Assembly: GCA_047612485.1 (NCBI GenBank)
Contig: JBLGAT010000058.1
Coordinates: forward strand, 1-17,186
Length of the DNA: 17,186 nucleotides
Origin: Sediminicola sp047612485
GTDB lineage: Bacteria > Bacteroidota > Bacteroidia > Flavobacteriales > Flavobacteriaceae
Direction of reading: 5' to 3'
Shown piece by piece: positions 8,037 to 13,379 of this stretch (position 1 is its first letter; every line of letters starts with the position of its first letter). A program made the translations under genes and the position numbers. The notes under the pieces were generated by a model. The model was given only the letters and a program-made list of their open reading frames with translations. It did not search any database and was not told the origin of the DNA.

Positions 8037-8104
8037 ACACTACACCAACAAGATTGGTGTCGGGCTTTGCGCGCTATACGTTAGCATGCTTCAATCCCTA
8101 GTGT
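8037..8104. repeat. Nested inverted-repeat element, possible REP-like intergenic repeat
   Basis: Between mgtE and the cupin gene there is an inner hairpin, ACACCAA (8042-8048) with TTGGTGT (8054-8060) and a CAAGA loop. Outer arms ACACTA (8037-8042) and TAGTGT (8099-8104) bracket the stretch. The middle has TCGGGCTTTGCGCGC (8060-8074) and CAATCCCTAG (8092-8101), which resemble flanks of short dispersed repeats I recall from flavobacterial genomes. The inner hairpin may also act as a weak terminator for mgtE, although its downstream T-run is poor. Only one copy is in this window, so repeat status is inferred. Confidence 0.4.
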
Positions 8105-8137
8105 GGTATATAGAAAATAACAATTTACAGAGCAAGA

Positions 8138-8503
8138 ATGAAACCTATCAATCTACTTAAAAAACACGCTGAATTCACCAAGCAATGGCATCCCCACCAA
8201 ATAGCCGTCGTAGACGATATGCAAGTGCTTTTGGCGAAGCTACAGGGCGAATTTGTCTGGCATGCCCATGAAAACGAAGACGAACTTTTCCAGGTGCTTA
8301 AAGGTACCATGTACATGCAATTTAGGGATAGGACAGAAGTGGTCAGGGAAGGGGAAATCATTGTGGTCCCAAGAGGAGTGGAACACAACCCCATGACCAT
8401 GGACAATGAGGAAGTCCAAGTGCTTCTTTTCGAGAAATCCACTACGGCACATACCGGCAATGTAATACACGAAAAAACACAAACCGATTATCCTAAGTTA
8501 TAA
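8138..8503 (+). CDS. Small single-domain cupin protein
   Basis: This 121-residue protein is a single double-stranded beta-helix cupin. Cupin motif 1 is WHAHENEDELFQVLKGTM (41-58), giving His42, His44 and Glu49 (or Asp48) as metal ligands. Motif 2 is REGEIIVVPRGVEHNP (70-85), giving His83. All four ligand positions are present, so it probably binds a divalent metal. There is no signal peptide, so it is likely cytoplasmic. Small stand-alone cupins range from sugar isomerases and dioxygenases to ligand sensors, and the sequence does not decide between them. The ATG at 8138 is the natural start. It ends 8 bp before the dehydrogenase gene and is probably cotranscribed with it, which may link them functionally. 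Confidence 0.88.
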   Translation: MKPINLLKKHAEFTKQWHPHQIAVVDDMQVLLAKLQGEFVWHAHENEDELFQVLKGTMYMQFRDRTEVVREGEIIVVPRGVEHNPMTMDNEEVQVLLFEKSTTAHTGNVIHEKTQTDYPKL

Positions 8504-8511
8504 TACAGATT

Positions 8512-9447
8512 ATGAAAGTTCTACATTTAGACAGCAACCACGACATACTGGCCAAAGGCCTTGAAGAATTAGGGTATACAAACGACACTGACCATACCTC
8601 CAGCAAAAAAGAGATAGAAGAGAAGATCAGTGCCTATGATGGTATTATTATCCGAAGCAGATTTACCATTGACGAAGCCTTTTTGGACAAGGCCACGAAT
8701 CTTAAATTTATAGGTCGTGTTGGTGCAGGGTTGGAAAATATAGATGTGGAATACGCCAAACACAAGGGCATTTTTCTTGCGGCCGCCCCCGAAGGAAACA
8801 GGAATGCCGTTGGGGAACATACCCTGGGAATGCTTTTGGCACTCTTCAACAAATTGAACAAAGCAGACAAGGAGGTCCGCAAGGGTATTTGGGAACGGGA
8901 AGGTAACCGCGGCTTCGAATTGGATGGAAAAACTGTGGGCATCGTTGGCTATGGGAATATGGGAAAGGCTTTTGCCAAAAAATTGGCCGGCTTTGATGTG
9001 GAGGTTATCTGTTACGATATTCTAGGAGGCGTAGGTGATAAAAATGCACGACAGGTGGGAATCATGGAACTACGGCAACGGGCTGATGTAATCAGCCTGC
9101 ATACCCCACAAACACCTTTATCCATGGGCATGATCAACTCCGAATTCATCAATGGATTCTACAAACCTTTTTGGTTTTTAAATACCGCTAGAGGAAAAAG
9201 CGTGGTAACCCAAGATTTGGTAACGGCACTGGAATCGGGGAAAATCCTAGGGGCTGGATTGGATGTCCTTGAATACGAGAAATCTTCTTTTGAACAACTC
9301 TTTACCAAGGAAATGCCAGCTGCATTCGAATACCTCATAAAGGCCGAAAATGTGTTGCTGAGCCCCCATGTTGCAGGCTGGACGGTAGAAAGCAAGGAAA
9401 AACTGGCACAAACCATCGTAGATAAGGTAAAAAAACATTTTAGCTAG
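8512..9447 (+). CDS. NAD-dependent D-2-hydroxyacid dehydrogenase (PGDH-like)
   Basis: This 311-residue enzyme belongs to the D-isomer-specific 2-hydroxyacid dehydrogenases, which interconvert a 2-hydroxyacid and a 2-oxoacid with NAD(H). FIGRVGAGLENID (67-79) is the typical substrate-domain block. TVGIVGYGNMGKAFAKKL (141-158) is the Rossmann GxGxxG motif, and NTARG (224-228) carries the catalytic Arg227. GAGLDVLEYE (247-256) holds the catalytic glutamate (Glu254 or Glu256), and LSPHVAGWT (283-291) has the catalytic His286. It has no ACT or other regulatory domain, so it is the short form. 3-Phosphoglycerate is a possible substrate, but the family is broad and context (a cupin gene 8 bp upstream) does not settle it. 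No clear terminator follows. Confidence 0.92.
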   Translation: MKVLHLDSNHDILAKGLEELGYTNDTDHTSSKKEIEEKISAYDGIIIRSRFTIDEAFLDKATNLKFIGRVGAGLENIDVEYAKHKGIFLAAAPEGNRNAVGEHTLGMLLALFNKLNKADKEVRKGIWEREGNRGFELDGKTVGIVGYGNMGKAFAKKLAGFDVEVICYDILGGVGDKNARQVGIMELRQRADVISLHTPQTPLSMGMINSEFINGFYKPFWFLNTARGKSVVTQDLVTALESGKILGAGLDVLEYEKSSFEQLFTKEMPAAFEYLIKAENVLLSPHVAGWTVESKEKLAQTIVDKVKKHFS

Positions 9448-9456
9448 ACCCTTTCC

Positions 9457-9484
9457 TTGGTTCGAAAAATTTCCTGTAATTTTA
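9457..9484 (+). promoter_or_regulatory. Candidate promoter for the DUF2911 gene
   Basis: TTG at 9457-9459 and TAATTTTA at 9477-9484 are separated by 17 bp. The -7 element differs from TAnnTTTG only in its last base. It lies 25 bp upstream of the ATG at 9510 in an otherwise non-coding 62-bp spacer. Confidence 0.35.
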
Positions 9485-9509
9485 ATACGAAAGAACCAAA
9501 ACCACGGAA

Positions 9510-10385
9510 ATGAAACTACAATTCAGCAACTTCAACAAACTAAAAAGGGTTGGACTTTTAGTCCTAACCAGCTTTTGGCACCTCGGTACCACGGCACAGA
9601 TTGCGATGCCGGCCCCTAGCCCAACCTTTGAAATAAAAGGGCCCGTAGGCTTTTCTGAGGTCAAGGTCGTTTATTCAAGACCCAGTGCCAAGGGAAGACA
9701 GGTGGCAGAGAACCTTATCCCCTATGATGAAGTCTGGCGTACGGGTGCCAATGCGTCCACCAAAATAAGTTTCAGCGAGGCTGTAAAACTAAATGGGAAT
9801 CCCGTACCCGCCGGGGAGTATGCCCTTTACACCATATTCACGGAAGAAACGGCTACCATAATACTGAGTAAAAATCTTAGTTGGTGGGGAGCCTTGGGCT
9901 ATGATCCCAAAGAAGACCAACTACGATTTCAAGTCCCAGTAAAGCATCCCAGTAGCCATTACGAAACCTTTACGATAAGTTTTTCGGATTTCACCACCAA
10001 TTCAGCGAATCTAAATCTGAAATGGGAACATACTAAAGCCATGTTTTCCATAGAATCCGATGTGGATGGTAGGGTCATAAAAGATATCAAATCCCAATTA
10101 ATAGACGGCACCCCAGAAAATCCAGTAAGTTACTTTCATGGTGCTTCCTATTATTATGATACCAACCGTGACCCAAAAATGGCATTACAGTGGATAGAAC
10201 AGGCCATTGAAGAAAGTGGAGAGGAACAGTATTGGGTATTCCATGTAAAGGCCAAAATTTTGGTTAAGATGGGTGATGGAAAAGGGGCCATTGAAACGGC
10301 CAAAAAATCAATGGAATTGGCAAGGATAGGTGAAAATATGGATTACGTAAGGCTAAATGAAAAACTGATACAATCCCTTCAGTAG
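9510..10385 (+). CDS. Secreted DUF2911 domain protein with C-terminal helical region
   Basis: This is a 291-residue exported protein. Residues 1-30 are a signal peptide (basic start, hydrophobic VGLLVLTSFWHLG, cleavage after TTAQ), with no lipobox. Residues about 36-180 fit DUF2911, a beta-rich domain of unknown function common in Bacteroidota. Landmarks are VVYSRPSAKGR (53-63), DEVWRTGANAST (73-84), GEYALYTIF (102-110) and WWGALGYDP (125-133). The remaining ~100 residues are helical and look like degenerate tetratricopeptide repeats (KMALQWIEQAIEES, KGAIETAKKSMELA). The domain order is seen; the role is not known and I infer only a periplasmic location. It has its own candidate promoter, and the next gene follows after 25 bp. 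Confidence 0.85.
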   Translation: MKLQFSNFNKLKRVGLLVLTSFWHLGTTAQIAMPAPSPTFEIKGPVGFSEVKVVYSRPSAKGRQVAENLIPYDEVWRTGANASTKISFSEAVKLNGNPVPAGEYALYTIFTEETATIILSKNLSWWGALGYDPKEDQLRFQVPVKHPSSHYETFTISFSDFTTNSANLNLKWEHTKAMFSIESDVDGRVIKDIKSQLIDGTPENPVSYFHGASYYYDTNRDPKMALQWIEQAIEESGEEQYWVFHVKAKILVKMGDGKGAIETAKKSMELARIGENMDYVRLNEKLIQSLQ

Positions 10386-10410
10386 CCTAATATCAATTGT
10401 AATGTAACAT

Positions 10411-10779
10411 ATGGACTTACATGAAATACAACATAAATTGCACCTACTCTTAAAATCACATGTGCCTCCACTTCGCATACGAAAGTATACAAATGACCTT
10501 TTTGAGGTTTGCGGCACCCAACCAGCATTACAGGGGAGACAAAAAGTGGATGGTTTTTACTTTGCCACTGTAGTTCCCAAACCAAAAGACATACGTTTCT
10601 ATTTTTTTCCGATATACACCCACCCCGAGCCATTTGGAGCCCTTTCGCCGGCAATGCAGAAATGTCTTAAAGGAAAAAGTTGCTTTCACTTCAAGAGTTT
10701 GGATGAGACCCTGGAAAGGGAATTAAAGAAGATGGTATCCCTAGGAGTGCAATTATATAAGAGAGACAATCTAATCTAA
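10411..10779 (+). CDS. Small conserved protein, DUF1801/YdhG-like
   Basis: This 122-residue soluble protein has no signal peptide. The core runs KVDGFYFATVVPKPKDIRFY (45-64), FPIYTHPEP (66-74), then CLKGKSCFHFKSLDETL (84-100) and a C-terminal helix ending GVQLYKRD. The GKSCFHFK block followed by an acidic helix resembles the small DUF1801 (YdhG-type) alpha/beta family, but I am not certain of this match and no catalytic residues can be named. The ATG at 10411 is the first good start after the DUF2911 stop. Its stop is only 4 bp before the VOC gene, so the two are almost certainly cotranscribed. Confidence 0.65.
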   Translation: MDLHEIQHKLHLLLKSHVPPLRIRKYTNDLFEVCGTQPALQGRQKVDGFYFATVVPKPKDIRFYFFPIYTHPEPFGALSPAMQKCLKGKSCFHFKSLDETLERELKKMVSLGVQLYKRDNLI

Positions 10780-10783
10780 ATCA

Positions 10784-11176
10784 ATGCATATGAAAAAAAG
10801 AGTAACCGGCCTTGGAGGGTTTTTCTTTAAGTCTAAAAATCCCGATAACATAAAGAAATGGTACAACACCCATTTGGGCCTCAATACGGACCAATACGGA
10901 TGTACATTTTGGTGGAAGGATAAAGAGGGCAACGATTGTTCTACACAATGGAGTCCCATGAGCGAGGATACTAACTATTACGAGCCCAGCCAAAAGCAGT
11001 TTATGATGAATTTTAGGGTAGAGAATTTAGTGGAATTGTTTAAAGTGCTAAAAAAGGAAGGGGTTACCATTGTAGGCGAGATTGAAGAATATGAGTATGG
11101 TAAATTCGGGTGGATCCTAGATCCGGAAGGCAACAAATTGGAGCTATGGGAGCCCATAGATAAAGTATTTCGTTGA
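10784..11176 (+). CDS. VOC (glyoxalase/bleomycin-resistance) family protein
   Basis: This 130-residue protein has the paired beta-alpha-beta-beta-beta layout of the vicinal oxygen chelate superfamily. The first module runs from VTGLGGFFFKSKNPDNIKKW through GCTFWWKDKEG. The second runs from QFMMNFRVENLVELFKVL through GWILDPEGNKLELWEP. The Glu in LELWEP (near 124) is the usual second-module metal ligand. The first-strand position that is often His reads GLGGFFF, so the classical metal site may be incomplete. Bacterial members of this size are often called glyoxalase-like without a proven substrate, and I make no specific claim. Two in-frame ATGs exist, at 10784 and 10790; the first is listed, but the second is equally possible. 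Confidence 0.85.
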   Translation: MHMKKRVTGLGGFFFKSKNPDNIKKWYNTHLGLNTDQYGCTFWWKDKEGNDCSTQWSPMSEDTNYYEPSQKQFMMNFRVENLVELFKVLKKEGVTIVGEIEEYEYGKFGWILDPEGNKLELWEPIDKVFR

Positions 11177-11230
11177 TAATGAAATAATTACTACATTTAG
11201 AAGACAAAAAAAAACCAACACCAAGTAACC

Positions 11231-11893
11231 ATGTCAGAAGAAAACAAAGATTTAGGGGATAAGGCCAAAGATTCCATGGAGAATGCCAAAAAGGCCGCAA
11301 AAAAAACAGGTCAAACTGCAAAAAAGAAGGTGACAAAAGCTACCGATACCGCTAAAAAAACAGCTAAGGCAACAAGTGCCAAAGCGGAAAAAAAGACTTC
11401 CAAGGTAAAAGAACAGGCCAAAGATGCGTTTGACGATGCCAAGAAGAAAACAGAGAATGTAAAAAAGGAAGCTAAAGAAACTACCAAGGAATTTAAGGAA
11501 GGGGCTAAAGAGACTTTTGAGGACGCCAAAAAATCTGCTAAGGATTTTAAGGAAGGCGCAAAAGAAGGTTCACATGAATTTCAGGAAGAGGCCAAAAAAA
11601 CCGCACATGAATTTTCCGAAGGCCTAAAAGGTGCGGGAGGGGACAATAAAAAAATATTGGCGGGAATACTGGCTATCGTCTTAGGAGGTTTCGGTGTCCA
11701 TAAATTAATTTTGGGATACACGAAAGAGGGAGTTATTATGTTGGCCATTACCATTGTATTAGGCGCCATTACCTGTGGCATGGGTGCTGGCCTTATGTGG
11801 ATAATTGGACTTATAGAAGGGATTATCTATCTGACCAAATCAGACGAAGATTTTTACAGCACATACCAAATAGGGCGCAAACCCTGGTTTTAA
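11231..11893 (+). CDS. TM2 domain membrane protein with LEA-like 11-residue repeats
   Basis: This is a 220-residue protein in two parts. Residues 1-137 are almost entirely Lys, Ala, Glu, Thr and Asp and should form long amphipathic helix. From residue 65 to 130 six 11-residue units follow in register, approximately xxKxxAKxxxE (for example EFKEGAKETFE, DAKKSAKDFKE), and two weaker units precede them. This is the periodicity of LEA group 3 and related apolipoprotein-like helices. Residues 139-205 are a TM2 domain: ILAIVLGGFGVHKLILGY (146-163), then two hydrophobic helices and a short tail ending GRKPWF. The basic/acidic arm would lie on one membrane face, possibly contacting lipid or protecting proteins under stress; this is inference. 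A terminator follows directly. Confidence 0.85.
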   Translation: MSEENKDLGDKAKDSMENAKKAAKKTGQTAKKKVTKATDTAKKTAKATSAKAEKKTSKVKEQAKDAFDDAKKKTENVKKEAKETTKEFKEGAKETFEDAKKSAKDFKEGAKEGSHEFQEEAKKTAHEFSEGLKGAGGDNKKILAGILAIVLGGFGVHKLILGYTKEGVIMLAITIVLGAITCGMGAGLMWIIGLIEGIIYLTKSDEDFYSTYQIGRKPWF

Positions 11894-11898
11894 TATTA

Positions 11899-11929
11899 AA
11901 AAAGTCAAGATACAACAACTTGACTTTTT
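11899..11929 (+). terminator. Intrinsic terminator after the TM2 gene
   Basis: AAAAAGTCAAG (11899-11909) and CTTGACTTTTT (11919-11929) form a perfect 11-bp stem around a 9-nt loop, starting 6 bp after the TM2 stop. The A/T-rich arms supply the T-tract, and it could work in both directions, but only the plus-strand gene needs it. It separates the TM2 gene from the arsR cassette. Confidence 0.8.
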
Positions 11930-11942
11930 AAATTCATTTTAT

Positions 11943-11960
11943 TATCGTATTATTGCAATA
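11943..11960. promoter_or_regulatory. Candidate ArsR operator upstream of arsR
   Basis: TATCGTA (11943-11949), a TTAT spacer, and TGCAATA (11954-11960) form an imperfect 7-4-7 dyad with 5 of 7 positions matching. It contains the perfect palindrome TATTGCAATA (11951-11960). It ends 12 bp before the arsR ATG, where autorepressing ArsR-family proteins usually bind. No clean TAnnTTTG box was found in this spacer. Confidence 0.45.
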
Positions 11961-11972
11961 TATAAATATGTA

Positions 11973-12296
11973 ATGGGCACGACCAAGACACAGATTTTCA
12001 ACACAGCACAAAATGAATTGGCCACTATTTTTAAGGTACTGTCCAACCCGGCCCGTATAGCAATTATACAATACATCAGCCAACAACAATCTTGTATCTG
12101 TAACGACATTGTGGAAGAAATTGGCTTGGCCCAACCCACCATTTCCCAACACTTAAAAGAGCTCAAGAGCATAGGGCTACTTAAAGGGAAAATTGAAGGA
12201 AAAACCGTATGCTATTGTATCGATTTAAAAAAATGGAACGAAATCCAATCACAACTAAACAGTTTTTTTAATACTACGCAGGCTAACTGCTGTTAA
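11973..12296 (+). CDS. ArsR/SmtB-family transcriptional repressor
   Basis: This is a 107-residue winged-helix repressor of normal family length. FKVLSNPARIAIIQYI (20-35) is the typical first core block. CICNDIVEEIGLAQPTISQH (41-60) spans the metal-sensing and recognition helices, and LLKGKIEGKTVCYCID (69-84) is the wing. Cys41 and Cys43 form the CxC pair where arsenic-sensing ArsR proteins bind As(III) or Sb(III). Cys80 and Cys82 in the wing and the terminal Cys106-Cys107 add possible thiol ligands. It probably represses its own operon through the dyad just upstream and is released by a thiophilic metalloid or organoarsenical. It leads the cassette with the DUF6428-like and ArsN1-like genes. 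The inducer is inferred from the cysteines and the neighbours. Confidence 0.9.
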   Translation: MGTTKTQIFNTAQNELATIFKVLSNPARIAIIQYISQQQSCICNDIVEEIGLAQPTISQHLKELKSIGLLKGKIEGKTVCYCIDLKKWNEIQSQLNSFFNTTQANCC

Positions 12297-12316
12297 ACGT
12301 CTTTAAACTTAAGCTT

Positions 12317-12808
12317 ATGAAAACTTCAGAATTCCTTTCCCTTCTAAGGGAACATCCTAACAAGAGCCTTGTTTTTGAATATCAAAATGGCAAGAAAGTT
12401 GGCGCCAATTACCATATCACCGAGGTGAAAAACATCACTATTGATTCTGTGGATTGTGGAGCGGGAACCGACTACTGGAAAGAAACCATTATACAACTCT
12501 GGGAAAGTCCGACCGAAAAGGACAAAAGGGACTATCTGTCTGCCTACAAGGCCATGGGCATCTTATCCAAAGTAGACCGTATTAAACCCATGGCAAAGGA
12601 AGCAGAGGTGAAATTTGAGTATAGCAATGCTCAATTCCATACTGCCCAATTGTTTGTTAATGAACATACGGTCCAAGGGGACACCTTGCTGTTGCATCTT
12701 AGTGTTGAAAAGACCGACTGTAAGGCCAAAGAAACCTGTGGGATTCCTGAGGTGTCAACACAAGATAATGCCTCCAACTCATGCGCTCCAGGGAGCGGTT
12801 GCTGCTAA
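12317..12808 (+). CDS. DUF6428-like protein with cysteine-rich tail
   Basis: This 163-residue soluble protein is, to my recollection, DUF6428, a Bacteroidota family encoded beside arsR genes. The body (1-132) begins FLSLLREHPNKSLVFEYQNG, followed by HITEVKNITIDSVDCGAG (33-50) and a helical section ending in the strand DTLLLHLSVEKTDC (122-135). The tail is Cys-rich: Cys135, 141, 156, 162 and 163, five cysteines in the last 29 residues, ending GSGCC; Cys47 is a further candidate. Clustered cysteines beside an ArsR gene suggest a soft-metal binding or delivery role, but this is inference and no enzymatic function is known to me. It begins 20 bp after arsR and ends 10 bp before the acetyltransferase. 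Confidence 0.72.
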   Translation: MKTSEFLSLLREHPNKSLVFEYQNGKKVGANYHITEVKNITIDSVDCGAGTDYWKETIIQLWESPTEKDKRDYLSAYKAMGILSKVDRIKPMAKEAEVKFEYSNAQFHTAQLFVNEHTVQGDTLLLHLSVEKTDCKAKETCGIPEVSTQDNASNSCAPGSGCC

Positions 12809-12818
12809 ATAAACACCG

Positions 12819-13307
12819 ATGGAGATCCGAAAAATGATCGTATCAGATTGGGAGCGGGTAGCCTCTATTTATGCCGAAGGCATCGCCACGGGCCATGCTA
12901 CCTTCGAAACAAAGGTACCCTCCTATGAACATTGGGACGCCAACCATTTGACCAATTGCAGGTTGGTAGTCGTTCATGAGGAACGAGTAGTGGGATGGGC
13001 CGCACTCTCCCCTGTTTCAGGTCGTTGTGTATATGGTGGCGTAGCAGAAGTAAGTGTTTATGTAAGCACAAAAAGCAGGGGCCTTGGAATTGGTAAATTA
13101 CTATTGAAACAGCTGGTTATAGAGAGCGAAGAAGCAGGGTTTTGGACCCTACAATCAGGAATATTTCCAGATAATACGGGTAGTATTCTCCTTCATAAAA
13201 AAATGGGCTTCAGAAAAATAGGCCATCGGGAACGGGTGGCACAGTTGGATGGTGTTTGGAAGGACAACGTACTATTTGAACGCCGCAGCACCAAAGTCGG
13301 TGTTTGA
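12819..13307 (+). CDS. GNAT N-acetyltransferase, ArsN1 / phosphinothricin acetyltransferase type
   Basis: This 162-residue GNAT enzyme resembles phosphinothricin and arsinothricin N-acetyltransferases, which inactivate those glutamate-analogue antibiotics by acetylating the amino group with acetyl-CoA. GIATGHATFETKVPS (21-35) is the family signature. WAALSPVSGRCVYGGVAEVS (60-79) is the substrate-side block with Glu77 in the conserved AExSVY stretch. RGLGIG (87-92) is the acetyl-CoA pyrophosphate loop. Length and start (ATG 12819, MEIRKM) fit the family. It is the last gene of the arsR cassette, and placement beside an arsenic-type regulator favours ArsN1 over plain PAT. No arsC or Acr3/ArsB gene lies between it and the terminator. 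The exact substrate cannot be known from sequence. Confidence 0.85.
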   Translation: MEIRKMIVSDWERVASIYAEGIATGHATFETKVPSYEHWDANHLTNCRLVVVHEERVVGWAALSPVSGRCVYGGVAEVSVYVSTKSRGLGIGKLLLKQLVIESEEAGFWTLQSGIFPDNTGSILLHKKMGFRKIGHRERVAQLDGVWKDNVLFERRSTKVGV

Positions 13308-13318
13308 AGTATCTTCCT

Positions 13319-13356
13319 AAGCAAAAGCCCAACTGGATCCAGTTGGGCTTTTGCTT
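13319..13356. terminator. Bidirectional terminator (38-bp perfect palindrome)
   Basis: Arms 13319-13335 and 13340-13356 are fully complementary over 17 bp around a GATC loop; the centre is GGATCC. The arm runs AAGCAAAAGCCCAACTG, then GA before the loop region. The A-rich and T-rich outer parts give a T-tract on either strand. It sits between two convergent genes, the ArsN1-like gene (stop 13307) and the OlsF-like gene (stop 13380), so it most likely ends both transcripts. Confidence 0.9.
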
Positions 13357-13379
13357 TACAGAAAAGTATTATGTATCAC

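Noticed and set aside
9459..9497. GGTTC...GAACC arms after the dehydrogenase gene
   Set aside because: The 5-bp arms are separated by about 29 nt without a T-tract; they overlap a better candidate promoter and are likely chance.
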